Assembly: GCA_017483805.1 (NCBI GenBank)
Contig: JAFUUL010000026.1
Span: 1 to 64,000, forward strand
Source: Prevotella sp.
GTDB taxonomy: Bacteria > Bacteroidota > Bacteroidia > Bacteroidales > Bacteroidaceae
DNA: 64,000 nucleotides
Direction of reading: 5' to 3'
Each line of letters starts with the position of its first letter. Position 1 is the stretch's first letter. Positions 8,600 through 18,400 of this stretch are shown here, piece by piece. Both the position numbers and the translations under genes were made by a program. The notes beneath the pieces are model-generated. The model was not told where the DNA came from. It saw nothing but the letters and a program-made list of their open reading frames with translations, and searched no databases.

Positions 8600-8750
8600 G
8601 CAATCCTGCCCAAGCGAGGGCACGGCCCGCCAGAACGTCATCTCCCACCCCCACCGATGCCGCCTTACGGCCGAAGGAATGCCTCCTTATGGGGGTAAGG
8701 AGGCATCCCGACGACAGCAAAGCGGCATCGGAAGGAGAGACGAGGATAGG
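8600..8750 (+). ncRNA. Candidate structured non-coding RNA
   Basis: Downstream of the TATCTTTG box, nested perfect stems are visible. An outer 10-bp stem pairs 8654-8663 (ccgatgccgc) with 8722-8731, and an inner 10-bp stem pairs 8679-8688 (atgcctcctt) with 8697-8706 around an 8-nt loop. Weaker closing pairs (ATCCT against AGGAT) and a small TGCCC/GGGCA hairpin lie outside. No protein frame is convincing. It does not show SRP, RNase P or tmRNA signatures; a 6S-like long hairpin is one possibility. It could instead be part of a terminator for the opposing DUF1573 transcript. Confidence 0.4.
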
Positions 8751-8771
8751 GGAAAGAAAATGTAACGAGAA

Positions 8772-9371
8772 TCACCTGATGTTGACATCCAGCGTGACGG
8801 TGAACTCCTCCCCACCCCACTCGAGGCGACGGGGAATGTGCTGCACGCCCTTCGGCATATCCTGGGTGACGGTCAGCGTGACGGGGATGCGCTGACGGTG
8901 CAGGGGATCGGTCACGTCAAGCACGACCACACCGCGCTCCTTGGTCTCCCACACCCGCATGACGCCCAGGTCGAAGCGGTCGGCAGAGAGGCGCAGGCGG
9001 TCGCCCACGCGGATGGGAAACTGCCGCATGAGGGTCTCCTCGCTGCTGATGCAGTTGCCCTCGAGGGCCATCTGCAGGCGCTTGCGGTGCGGGCCGTACA
9101 CCAGCGTGCCCTGCTCGTAGAACTCGCCGCCCTTGCCGCGCGGATTGAAGCGCAGCAGGACGCTGGTGGAATCGCCAGGTGCCAACGCCGAATCCTTCGC
9201 AAACTGGATGGTGGTGCAGCCGCACGAGGTGTAACCCTGCATGAGGGCCACAGCCTCCGTGCCTGCATTCTGCACCCAGAACGAGCGTTCCACCACGCCG
9301 TCGGCCTCTTGGATGGTGCCGAGCGAGAGCGTCGACAGGCCTATGACGACCAAAGAATCAGCGACGAACAT
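8772..9371 (-). CDS. DUF1573 family protein
   Basis: About 199 residues from the ATG at 9371 (MFVADSLVVIGLS). Two immunoglobulin-like beta domains are suggested; the first carries the family signature GYTSCGCTT, and the second starts near residue 110. DUF1573 proteins are usually exported Bacteroidetes proteins of unknown role. Here no signal peptide is visible with this start, and longer in-frame starts only add a low-quality basic stretch that is antisense-like to the GH32 tail. The start lies 11 bp before the end of the GH32 stop codon region (14-bp overlap), so translation is probably coupled to GH32. Confidence 0.75.
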   Translation of the reverse strand: MFVADSLVVIGLSTLSLGTIQEADGVVERSFWVQNAGTEAVALMQGYTSCGCTTIQFAKDSALAPGDSTSVLLRFNPRGKGGEFYEQGTLVYGPHRKRLQMALEGNCISSEETLMRQFPIRVGDRLRLSADRFDLGVMRVWETKERGVVVLDVTDPLHRQRIPVTLTVTQDMPKGVQHIPRRLEWGGEEFTVTLDVNIR

Positions 9372-11658
9372 ACTTCCGACCGTTTCTGATGTAGATACCC
9401 TTGCCCGGCTGACTGACCTTGCGACCACAGAGGTCGTAGCAGGTGCCGCCCTCCTGCGGCTGGCTGATAGCGGTAGCAATGCCCGTTGTCCGCTTGGCGT
9501 CGAGCGTCCAAGCACTCACCTTGACGGATGTCTGTGCCGTAGCAAAGACCTCCGCCTGCGTGGCGCTGGCGTCGGTGGGGAACAGGCGGACGCTGTAGGC
9601 CCAGCGGTCGTTGACGAAGATGTCGGCTATCGAGCCGTCCAGATAGACATGAAGCGTGGAGAGCGGCTCAGTGAGCGTGGTGGCATAGATGCCGTTGTAG
9701 GAGCCGCCGTCGTTGGCCGTGCGGCTCAGGGCGGTCAGGTCGAGCGTCAGTCGCCGCGTATCGGCATCGTAGGAGAGCGTGGCGTCACGCAGGAAGCGGA
9801 AGCCGCAAGTGCCCGTGGTGGGCGTGAACTCGCCCAGCAGTTCCACCTGTCGGCCGCTGACGAGTGCTTTGGAACCCAGCAACGACTCTTCGACGGTGAC
9901 GGCCTCAGCGCTGCGCATAGCGCTCAGGCCGCTGTAGGGCCGCTGCACCAACTGGCCGCTGGCATCAAGCGAAATCTCGCGGGGCAGCGAATAGTTGTGC
10001 GCCCAGCCCATTTCATAGTTCGTCTGCGTGGGCAGTTTGTCGGGCACGATGCCCAGCAGGAGTGTCTTTCCCTCGTGCTGACAGATGGTGGGCGAGAGCA
10101 GGCCGTAGCCGTCGCGACTCAGGCCGCCCATCTCCAAATACTGTACGCCATTACCATCTGGCGTAAACTTGCCGTCGCTGCCGATGGTTCCCACCCAACA
10201 GAGCGTGCGCACGCCAACACCCGTGCCGAGCGGCGTGCAGGTGAAGAGATAGCGGCCGTCGCCCATAGGGGTCACGTTGGGCATCTCCCAGAACGTGCCG
10301 TGCAGATTGGCCGTAGAACCCTGGAAGAAGATGGTGCCGTCGTTTGTCCACGAGCCGCCCTGCAGTCGGTGCAGCGTGCAGGCACCTACGCCATTCTTGC
10401 TGGTGCCCACGATGACATACTTCTGACCGCCGGCCTCGAAGAGATAGGGGTCGCGGAAGTCGTCGCTCAATCCGGCCGGACGGCCGTTGATGACGATGCC
10501 CTGCTTCTCCCACTGCAGAAGTCCGCCGTCGAGTGCTTTCGCCTGGGCGATGGTGGCCTTCTGGTTGTCTACTGCCGTATATAATATATAAGGTGTGCCA
10601 TTGTCCTCGTAGATGCAACCGCTCCAGCAGCCCTTCAGGTCGTAACTCTCACCTGGGGCGATGGCGATGGGCTCCTCGCGCCAGTCGTAGAGGTTCTCGC
10701 TGGAGATGTGGCCCCAGTGCAGGCGCGACATATAGGGGCCGTTGGCGTTCTTCTGGAAGAACAGGTGATAGCGCCCGTCGCTGTAGGTCATGCCGTGCGT
10801 CTCGTTCGTCCAGCCGCCCGAGGGCATGCCGTGGAACTGGGGACGCCAACTGCCCCCCTCATTCCCCCCGAAGGGGGGATGATTTTGATAGCGCGAAGAG
10901 GGATAGGAGAAATCGGGACGCGCAGCCGTAATCCCCCCTTCGGAGGGAGTTAGGGGGGCATTTATTACTTTTATGTCATCTATCAAGCCGCAGAACGTGT
11001 TGATCAGGAAGGGCCCCGACTTCACCTCCGTAGCATCCTTGCCGATGTAGAAGTCGGCCGCAGAATGGGCAATGTCGGAACGACTCATGCGAATGCTGCC
11101 TATCTCCTCGCCGTTCAGATAGAGTTTGGCCGCGTTGGCAGCCTTGTCGAGCACAGCCGTCACCTGGCACCACTGACCGCGAGGCAGCGTCTTCGTGCCG
11201 TCGATGGTGAAGAGATAGCCGTTGGCATAGGTCGAACCGAACTGGAAGCGAAGGTGTCCCTGCGAGGACAGTTGAAGGGCAAAGCCCTGCTTGCCGTCCA
11301 GATTGCCGCAGACGGTGCCATAGGTGGGCGTATCCTCAGCCACGTCGACCTTCATCATAGGATAAGTCTCTGCCGCCAGCACGACGCTGACGGTCAGAGA
11401 CTCCTTGCTGAATGAATTTACAGGCACGCCTGCTTTGACATAGTTCGAATAGCCATCGAAGCGCAGCGCCTGACCGTCTACACCTGCAACGGTGCAGGGG
11501 GGCAACTGGGCGTTCACACGATAGGCAGCACTCGTGACAGACTCAGTGATACTGCCATCAGGGGTCAGCGACATATCAAAGTGGGCGGCCGCTGTCTGGG
11601 CTGCTGAACCCACACAGTGGGCCAGCAGTCCGATCATCAGTAAATTCTTCAGCATCAT
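9358..11658 (-). CDS. LamG domain + GH32-family protein with altered nucleophile motif
   Basis: 766 residues with a signal peptide (1-20). Residues about 25-235 form a LamG/concanavalin-like sandwich and about 275-720 a GH32 propeller plus sandwich. The stabiliser D403 (FRDP) and acid/base E458 (WEMPNV) are present, but the nucleophile motif WMNDPNG is replaced by WTNETHG, with Glu at position 286. Residues 236-270, between the two domains, are Pro/Gly-rich and encoded by an inserted GC palindrome pair. The C-terminus ends KGIYIRNGRKYVRR, the short Prevotella-type tail associated with surface export. It lies between the DUF4960 gene (15-bp gap) and DUF1573. Activity is uncertain because of the Asp-to-Glu change. 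Confidence 0.85.
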   Translation of the reverse strand: MMLKNLLMIGLLAHCVGSAAQTAAAHFDMSLTPDGSITESVTSAAYRVNAQLPPCTVAGVDGQALRFDGYSNYVKAGVPVNSFSKESLTVSVVLAAETYPMMKVDVAEDTPTYGTVCGNLDGKQGFALQLSSQGHLRFQFGSTYANGYLFTIDGTKTLPRGQWCQVTAVLDKAANAAKLYLNGEEIGSIRMSRSDIAHSAADFYIGKDATEVKSGPFLINTFCGLIDDIKVINAPLTPSEGGITAARPDFSYPSSRYQNHPPFGGNEGGSWRPQFHGMPSGGWTNETHGMTYSDGRYHLFFQKNANGPYMSRLHWGHISSENLYDWREEPIAIAPGESYDLKGCWSGCIYEDNGTPYILYTAVDNQKATIAQAKALDGGLLQWEKQGIVINGRPAGLSDDFRDPYLFEAGGQKYVIVGTSKNGVGACTLHRLQGGSWTNDGTIFFQGSTANLHGTFWEMPNVTPMGDGRYLFTCTPLGTGVGVRTLCWVGTIGSDGKFTPDGNGVQYLEMGGLSRDGYGLLSPTICQHEGKTLLLGIVPDKLPTQTNYEMGWAHNYSLPREISLDASGQLVQRPYSGLSAMRSAEAVTVEESLLGSKALVSGRQVELLGEFTPTTGTCGFRFLRDATLSYDADTRRLTLDLTALSRTANDGGSYNGIYATTLTEPLSTLHVYLDGSIADIFVNDRWAYSVRLFPTDASATQAEVFATAQTSVKVSAWTLDAKRTTGIATAISQPQEGGTCYDLCGRKVSQPGKGIYIRNGRKYVRR
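10853..10960. repeat. Pair of GC-rich palindromes inside the GH32 gene
   Basis: At the LamG/GH32 border lie attccccccgaaggggggat (about 10,860-10,880) and a second block, cccccttcggagggagttag (about 10,933-10,953). They translate in frame to the linker APLTPSEGG...NHPPFGGNEGG. The same sequence style recurs inside the AraC-type regulator and twice inside waaA. Confidence 0.75.
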
Positions 11659-11673
11659 AGTTTATGGTTTAAT

Positions 11674-13698
11674 TTATTTCAGGTAACTGATACAGTTCTG
11701 GGTGAAGCGTTCCAACTGACCCTGATACTGGTTCTCGCCACCGATGTTCCACTCGTAGGAGGCCAAGCCGACAGCCAGCACACGACCAGAGAAGGTGGTG
11801 GTGGGCTCGAAGTCGACGATACCAGCGCAGCAGTAGTCAACCACGTGGTTCCAGGTGCCCAGCACGTGACTGTTGGTCATATCCTCCCAGGCCTTCACCA
11901 CGTTGGGCTCTGGAGCCAAGCCGTAGGCGTTGAGGTCCCACATGCAGTTGTGGTCGCCCTTCACGCCGGCTCCCTCGAAGCAGTAGATGCTGCGCTCGTA
12001 GAGGCCGCTGACGAAGTCCATACCCCAGTAGATGTCGTGGCCGGAGTGGTCGTAGATCTGTCCCTCAGTGTTGCCGATGATGGGCTGCGAGCCCCATACG
12101 TCGCCATTCTGTCCGCCCTCGCCGTTGCCGAAGATGCCAGGAGCATAGGCATCGGCTATGCGGCCTACGCCAACTGTCAGTTGGGTGGCGTGGTTGGTCA
12201 GCAGCAGGTTGCCGCCGTCAGCCGTAAAGGCCTTCAGGGCGTTGATGGTCTCAGCCGAAGCCAGGTCGCCGGGCAGGTTCTGCCAGCCGTGCTCCACGCC
12301 GATGCGGTCGCACATCACCCAGCACATGGGATTCTGCTCGATGTCGAGTTGGTCGATGGTGGCAGGCGTCAGCAGCACGCCCTTGCCCTGATTGACATAG
12401 TTCTGCTGGAACCAGGCCACAGCACTCTTCTCGTCGTCGCTCTGGGTGTAGTCATTGGGCACGAGCATGGCCACCTTCTGCTCAGCAGGAGCAGCCACGT
12501 AGGAAAGACAGTTGCTGGTGAACTTCTCCAACTGGTCCTGATACTGGTTCTCGCCACCGATGTTCCACTCGTAGGAGGCCAGGCCGACGGCCAGGATGCG
12601 GCCAGCGAAGGTGCTGGTGGGAGCGAAGTCGATGATACCTGCGCAGCAGTAGTCAACCACGTGGTTCCACGTGCCGAGGACGGTCGAGTTGGTCATATCC
12701 TCCCAGGCCTTCACCACGTTGGGCTCTGGAGCCAGGCCGTAGGCGTTGAGATCCCACATACAGTTGTGGTCGCCCTTCACGCCACTGCCCTCGAAGCAGT
12801 AGATGCTGCGCTCGTAGAGGCCGCTGGTGAAGGTCATGCCGCGATAGATATCGTGACCAGAGTGGTCGTAGATCTGACCCTCGGCATTGCCGATGATGGG
12901 CTGCGAACCCCATACGTCGCCATTCTGTCCGCCCTCGCCGTTGCCGAAGATGCCAGGAGCATAGGCATCGGCTATGCGGCCTACGGCAACCGTCAGTTGG
13001 GTGGCGTGGTTGGTCAGGAAGAGGTTGCCGCCGTCAGCCGTAAACGACTTCAGGGCCTCGATGGTCTCAGTCGATGCGAGGTTGCCGGGCAGTTTCTGCC
13101 AGCCGTGCTCCACGCCGATGCGGTCGCACATCACCCAGCAGGCGGTCTGCTTCTCGATGTCGAGCAGGTCGATGGTGGCAGGTGTGACGAGCACGCCCTT
13201 GCCAGCGTTGACATACTGCTGCTTGAACCAAGCCACAGCATCCTTCTCGTCGGCACTCTGCTCGTAGTCGTCAGGCACGAGCATGGCTATCTGGTTGCCG
13301 CCCTTCTTCACCTCATAGGCGATGTTGAAGCGCACGGTCTGACCCTCAGAGACGCGGCCGTCGCTATAGCGGGCCTTGATGGTATAGGCCACGTCGACAT
13401 TCGTCGGAGCCTTCTTGATGAGATAGGTGTTGATCACTTCGTCGATGTTGGTCACGTCGTCGTTGTCCTTGATGATCTGCACACCCGTCTGGCCGGGCAT
13501 GGTGGGGTTGGTCCACGAGAGGGTCACCTCTCGTTTTCCGTCCTGATAGTCGGCCACCAGGTTGCTCACTGCCTCACTGTAGGTGGCAGCCTCATATTCC
13601 ACGTCGCTGCAAGCAGTGAGGATGGGGGCTGCTGTGAGACAGCAGCATACAGAACAGGCAAGGAATAATTTATTTATCTTGGTATTCATAATCTTCAA
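11674..13698 (-). CDS. Lipoprotein with two tandem DUF4960 domains (fructan-locus surface protein)
   Basis: 674 residues with a lipobox LTAC and Cys30 as the lipidation site, so probably surface anchored. Residues about 32-132 are a fibronectin-like domain. Two near-identical copies of a roughly 264-residue domain follow (about 136-405 and 411-674), each with VMCDRIGVEHGW, LTNHATQLT and WDLNAYGLAPEPNVV. DUF4960 proteins occupy the glycan-binding (SusE/F-like) slot of fructan loci. The copies are also very similar in DNA (about 12,480-13,293 and 11,674-12,479), which indicates a recent internal duplication. The role in binding is inferred from gene position, directly after susD. Confidence 0.85.
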   Translation of the reverse strand: MKIMNTKINKLFLACSVCCCLTAAPILTACSDVEYEAATYSEAVSNLVADYQDGKREVTLSWTNPTMPGQTGVQIIKDNDDVTNIDEVINTYLIKKAPTNVDVAYTIKARYSDGRVSEGQTVRFNIAYEVKKGGNQIAMLVPDDYEQSADEKDAVAWFKQQYVNAGKGVLVTPATIDLLDIEKQTACWVMCDRIGVEHGWQKLPGNLASTETIEALKSFTADGGNLFLTNHATQLTVAVGRIADAYAPGIFGNGEGGQNGDVWGSQPIIGNAEGQIYDHSGHDIYRGMTFTSGLYERSIYCFEGSGVKGDHNCMWDLNAYGLAPEPNVVKAWEDMTNSTVLGTWNHVVDYCCAGIIDFAPTSTFAGRILAVGLASYEWNIGGENQYQDQLEKFTSNCLSYVAAPAEQKVAMLVPNDYTQSDDEKSAVAWFQQNYVNQGKGVLLTPATIDQLDIEQNPMCWVMCDRIGVEHGWQNLPGDLASAETINALKAFTADGGNLLLTNHATQLTVGVGRIADAYAPGIFGNGEGGQNGDVWGSQPIIGNTEGQIYDHSGHDIYWGMDFVSGLYERSIYCFEGAGVKGDHNCMWDLNAYGLAPEPNVVKAWEDMTNSHVLGTWNHVVDYCCAGIVDFEPTTTFSGRVLAVGLASYEWNIGGENQYQGQLERFTQNCISYLK

Positions 13699-13727
13699 TT
13701 TTCAATCTTCAATCTTCAATTTACTTA
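13689..13727. repeat. Short-unit array between susD and the DUF4960 gene
   Basis: Repeated cttcaatt/ttcaat units (cttcaattttcaatcttc and continuation) fill the gap between these genes and run into the last codons of susD. This belongs to the same 7-8-bp repeat style as 4058-4168. Confidence 0.7.
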
Positions 13728-15427
13728 TACAGTCCATTCGAATTCTCAATCTGCGAGATGGGGATAGGCAAGTAGAGTTCGTCCTCGGTCACGCTGGCAC
13801 CAGCATAGTAGGGACGGAGGCTGGCCTCCTCCTGCATATACTTGTTGACGGTCTCGACAGCGGTGCCCCAACGGAGCAGGTCGAACCAGCGCTGACCTTC
13901 CATAGCCAGTTCCAGACGGCGCTCCATGCGCACGGCCATACGGGCACGGTCCTTCGTCCAGTAGAGGTTGCCGTCCCAGTCGGTGGGATAGAGGCCTACG
14001 TAGTAGTCGGCCTTGGCGGGATCGAGGTCTACGGGATAGTAGTTGCCGTCGATGCTGCGTGCAGCCTTCTGGCGGATCTGGTTGACGATGTTGCGAGCCT
14101 CAACCAGGCCCTCGTCGGTGGCGGCGTTGGTGCCGGTGGCCTGCTCGACCAGAGCCTCAGCCTTGAGCAGCAGGATGTCGGCATAGCGGATGAGCATGAA
14201 GTTGAGGCCAGAGGCACCCCAGGGGAAGCCCTGCACCATATCGCTGGAGTTGGGGTCGATGAGGCCCTTCTTGCCGGAGTACTCACCATAGGTGTTGTAG
14301 TCGCGGCACCAGCCCTCGGTGTAGGTGTAGCCACGGAAGGGATAGCCGATGCGGCCCACAGTGAAGTCGAGGCGTGGATCCACGCTGCCCTGATAGTCGC
14401 TGGTGACGCGCACGCTGTTGAAGGTGCCGTCGAGATAAGGCAGGCCGTTGGCGTCGGTGCGGAAGGCGTTCACCAGGTTCTGCGAGGCCAGGAAGAAGTC
14501 GTCGCCCGAGCCGAAGATGTTGCCCTCAGAGCGAGTGGTGTTCAGCAGGTTGCAGAAGTTGACGTGGATGTTCTCGTTGGCCGTAGAGAACTGGATGGCC
14601 ATGATGCTCTCCTTGCGGTTGTTGAACTCGAGTTTCGACATGTCGGCAAAGTTGTCGTAGAGTTCATACTTGCCGCTGTTGATGACCACGTCGGCCCACT
14701 TCTCCACCTCCGACCATGTGGCTGTCTGGGCGTTCACCTTGCAGAGCAGGGCGGCAGCCACATACTTGGTGAAGCGACCTGGCTGGCTCTGCGTCTCGGG
14801 CATCACGTCGTAGGCTTCCTCGAGGTCGGCCTTGATGGTGCTGTAGATCTCGTCGCGCGAGAGGTTGCCGTTGGTCACGGTCTTCGGATCGTCGTTCTCA
14901 GTGAAGTAGGGAATGCTCTTGAAGATGCGGTTCAGGTCGAAGTAGTACCAGGCGCGCAGGGTCTTCAGTTCGCCCAGCAGCGACTCCTTGTCGCTGACGC
15001 TGCCTGCATCCTGTATGGCCAGCATGGCCTTGTGCACGCGGGCAATGCCCAGATAGTTGTTTTCCCACTTGTTCAGGCAGGTGGCATTGTCGCTGGAGAT
15101 GTTGGAGATCTCCAGTTGGTGGATGTTGGCCTCCATCGACACGCCCTCGCCGCCCTTGTAGGCATCGTCAGAGCGGACGTCGAACACCCAGTTGGTGATC
15201 GGGCCGGCAAAGGCGGCATTGTTGTCTTCGAAGAAGTGGGCTTCCAGGCCCTGATAGGCAGAAGACATGAGGCCCTCGATGGACTCGTCGGTCAACTGGT
15301 CGGCGGTGAACTCACCCTGCGGTGCCAGTTCGAGTTGGTCGCTACAGGAAGTGAAAAGTGATAAGTGAAAAGTGACAAGTGCTGCGCCGACGAGCAGACT
15401 GCTTTTCTTATATATCTTGGTAATCAT
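13721..15427 (-). CDS. susD: SusD-family glycan-binding lipoprotein
   Basis: 568 residues with a lipoprotein signal ending LFTSC (Cys28). The alpha-helical TPR-like scaffold typical of SusD/RagB proteins follows, including the C-terminal region ERRLELAMEGQRWFDLLRWG at about residues 500-520. It forms the lid over the SusC pore and captures oligosaccharide at the cell surface. It lies 30 bp after susC, the canonical SusCD order. The hydrophobic core of the signal peptide (VTFHLSLFTS) is encoded by a short tandem repeat (about 15,352-15,382). Confidence 0.95.
   Translation of the reverse strand: MITKIYKKSSLLVGAALVTFHLSLFTSCSDQLELAPQGEFTADQLTDESIEGLMSSAYQGLEAHFFEDNNAAFAGPITNWVFDVRSDDAYKGGEGVSMEANIHQLEISNISSDNATCLNKWENNYLGIARVHKAMLAIQDAGSVSDKESLLGELKTLRAWYYFDLNRIFKSIPYFTENDDPKTVTNGNLSRDEIYSTIKADLEEAYDVMPETQSQPGRFTKYVAAALLCKVNAQTATWSEVEKWADVVINSGKYELYDNFADMSKLEFNNRKESIMAIQFSTANENIHVNFCNLLNTTRSEGNIFGSGDDFFLASQNLVNAFRTDANGLPYLDGTFNSVRVTSDYQGSVDPRLDFTVGRIGYPFRGYTYTEGWCRDYNTYGEYSGKKGLIDPNSSDMVQGFPWGASGLNFMLIRYADILLLKAEALVEQATGTNAATDEGLVEARNIVNQIRQKAARSIDGNYYPVDLDPAKADYYVGLYPTDWDGNLYWTKDRARMAVRMERRLELAMEGQRWFDLLRWGTAVETVNKYMQEEASLRPYYAGASVTEDELYLPIPISQIENSNGLYK
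15352..15385. repeat. Short tandem repeat encoding part of the SusD signal peptide
   Basis: Units of the form aagtgaaaagtgataagtga repeat across the susD start region and translate on the minus strand to VTFHLSLFTS, the hydrophobic core before the lipid-modified Cys. A matching repeat builds the signal peptide of the CE7 esterase at about 34,571-34,605. Confidence 0.75.
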
Positions 15428-15462
15428 AACTATAAACTATTAACTGTAAACTATTAACTAAA
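15428..15462. repeat. Short-unit array between susC and susD
   Basis: Three to four units of aactattaactgtaaactat type fill the 30-bp gap and overlap the last codons of susC. Same style as the other intergenic arrays of the window. Confidence 0.65.
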
Positions 15463-18400
15463 ACGTAAGGTTCAGACCCAGCGTGAAGGTTCTTGCACGG
15501 GGATAGAGGCCGCTGTCCACACGGGCTCCGTAGCCGCCGAGGATGACCTCAGGATCGAGGCCCTTGTAACTGGTGATCGTAAAGATGTTCTCCACCTGGC
15601 CGAACACGCTGATGTTGGATGCGTAGATCTTGCTGGCGATGTTGTTGGGCAACTGATAGGCCAGTTTCAGGTACTTCAGTTTCAGGTACGAGCCGTCCTC
15701 GACGAAGTAGTTCGACATGCGGGTCTCGTTGTTGTTGTCCACCATCGTCAGTGCAGGAATGCTGCTGCCGGTGTTGGTGGGGCTCCAGGCGTTGAGGATG
15801 TCCACACCGTGGTTGGTCGAAGAGCCACCGCCGTAGTGCATGAACTCCAACTGACGGCGGGTGGTGTTGTAGATGTCGAAGCCGAACTCACCGCTGAAGA
15901 AGGCCGACAGCGTGAAGTCCTTGTAGTTCAGGTCGAGGTTCAGGCCCAGTGCGAGGTCGGGGTTGGGGTCGCCGATGATGCAGCGGTCGGCATCGTCAAC
16001 GACGCCATTGCCGTCGATGTCGCGGAAGATCAGTCGGCCTACGCCCTTGCCCTGCTGGATGGCGTGGTTGGATACCTGGTCCTCGTTCTGGAAGATGCCG
16101 TCGCACACGTAGCCGTAGTAGACGCCCATCGGCTCGCCCACCATCAGGCGATAGTCGCCGCCCTGGCTGGTCACCACGTCGTTGAACTTCACCAGTTCGT
16201 TCTTATACTGCGACACGTTCAGCGTGCCGTTCCACGAGAAGTCGCCATACTGAGGCGAGCGGTAGGTCATCGTGAGTTCCCAACCGTTGTTCTTCATCTC
16301 GCCCGTGTTCATCCACATGGCAGCGCCCTCGCCCTCCACAGAGAGTGTCGGCGGGATGGTCAGCATGTCCTTGGTGTTCTTCCAGAAGTAGTCGAACGAG
16401 AGGCTCAGGGCACCGCTGAACAGGTTGGCATCGATACCGAAGTTGGTCTGCGTGGTGGTCTCCCACTTCAGGTTGCGGTTGCCGCTGGAGGCAGCCACGA
16501 TGCCGGGCACCACCGAGTTGTTAGTGCCGTTCAGGTCGTACGATCCGTGACGCAGGTTGTAGGCGTAGCGGGTGTAGTAGGCATAGTTGTCGCTGATGGC
16601 CGAGTTGCCGTTCTGGCCCCATGCCAGGCGCAGTTTCAGGTTGTCGATGACCCTTGTCTGGGGGAAGAACTTCTCCTCGGAGATACGCCAGGCGGCCGAG
16701 AAGGCGGGGAAGACGCCGCTGTTGTTGTCCTTGTGCAGACGCGAAGTGGCGTCGCGGCGCAGCGTGGCGCTCACCAGATAGCGGTCGGCATAGTTGTAGT
16801 CCAGTTTGCCGAAGAGCGAGAACAGGGCCCACTCGGCCTTGCCGCCGCCCACCGACTGCTCGCCGCCGCCGGCACCGATCTGCATGTAGTCCACGTCCTC
16901 GAAGGCATAGTCGCGGTTATTGCCGCTCAGGTCCTCCGAACGATACTTGATAAACTCCGTACCGACGAGTGCGTTCAGATGGTGCACGCCGCCGAAGGTC
17001 TTCATATAATTGGCAGTGTTGGTCCAAGTGTAGGTGTCGCCCTGTCCGTAGCCGCGGCTCACGCTGTTCATGTCAGAAGGCTGGATGCGGCGGCCCAGGG
17101 TCTTGTTGAAATATTGTGTATGCTCGATGCCGAGATTCGACTTCAGCGTCAGGCCGTCGATGGGCTTGATGTCGATGTAGGCATTGCCGAAGATGCGCCA
17201 CGACTCGTTCGAGTTGTCGCGTCCGTTGTACAGTTCGTGCACAGGGTTCGAGATGTCGCTGCCGCTGAGCACCATCGGATTGGTGAAGACGCCCTCGCTG
17301 TCGCGCACGGGGATGGCCGGATGCTGGCGCATGGCGGTGTAGGGGATGCCGCGGTCGTCGCCCGTGCCATAGCCGCGGTCGTTCCACTGGGCAATCATCA
17401 GGTTCTCGCCCACGCTCACATACTTACCTATATTATAGGTGCTGTTCAGGCGGGCCGTATAGCGACGATAGAACGTGTTGTTCATCAGACCGTTCTGGTT
17501 GATATAGTTGCCGGAGAGCATAAACGAGCCCTTCTCGCTGCTGTTGCTCACCGAGGCCGACAGATTGTTGGTCCAGGCAGAAGAAAAGACCTCGTCCTGC
17601 CAGTCGGTGCTCGTAGAGCGCACCTTGCCGTCGGCGTCCAGATACTCCCTCAACTGGGGCGTCGCGCCGTTGCCGTAGAAGGGGTGCGAGGGTGTCAGGC
17701 CTGCGTTCAGGTTGGCCGTCCAGTAGGCCTGTCCCCACTGCTCGGCGTTCAGCACGTCATACTGCTTGGCGATGGTGTTCAGCGAGGCCGTGTAGTTCAC
17801 GTTCACCGTCACCTTGTCGCTCTTGCCCTTCTTCGTGGTGATGATGATCACGCCGTTGGCAGCGCGGCTACCGTAGATACTGGCCGACGAGGCATCCTTC
17901 AGCACCTGAATCGACTCGATGTCGGCAGCATTCAGCGAGTTGAGGTTCTCCTGCGTAGCCACACCGTCGATCACGTAGAGCGGCGAGGCACCGTTGACCG
18001 TGCTCATACCGCGCACGCGGATCGAAGCGCCGCCGCCACCAGGGGCAGCATCCGTCACGATGTTCACGCCCGGCAGTTTGCCCTGCATCGAGTTCAGCAT
18101 GTTGGGGTCGCTCTCACTCTTGGCACCCTTCATGTCCATCACGGCCACGGCACCCGTCAGGTCGGCCTTGCGCTGCACCTGATAGCCGGTGACCACCACC
18201 TCGGTCAGTTCCTTGGCACCGTCCTGCAGCGTCACCTTCATGCCCTGCTGGGCAGCCAGTTCCTGCTTCTCGTAGCCAATGTAACTGATCACCAGCATGG
18301 CTCCCGACTTAACTTTGATCTTGAAGTTGCCGTCGAAGTCAGTCACCGTGCCGTTCGACGTACCTTTCTCCATCACGGTGGCACCGATGACGCCCTCGCC

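Noticed and set aside
8441..8641. 66-codon minus-strand frame and the MTESENENDHFD frame beside it
   Set aside because: Both are readings of the TGGTCA/TGACC repeats; no promoter or ribosome site fits them.
8600..8750. SRP RNA, RNase P or tmRNA
   Set aside because: Their hallmark sequences (for example the GGAAGGAAGCAGCC-type SRP loop) are missing.
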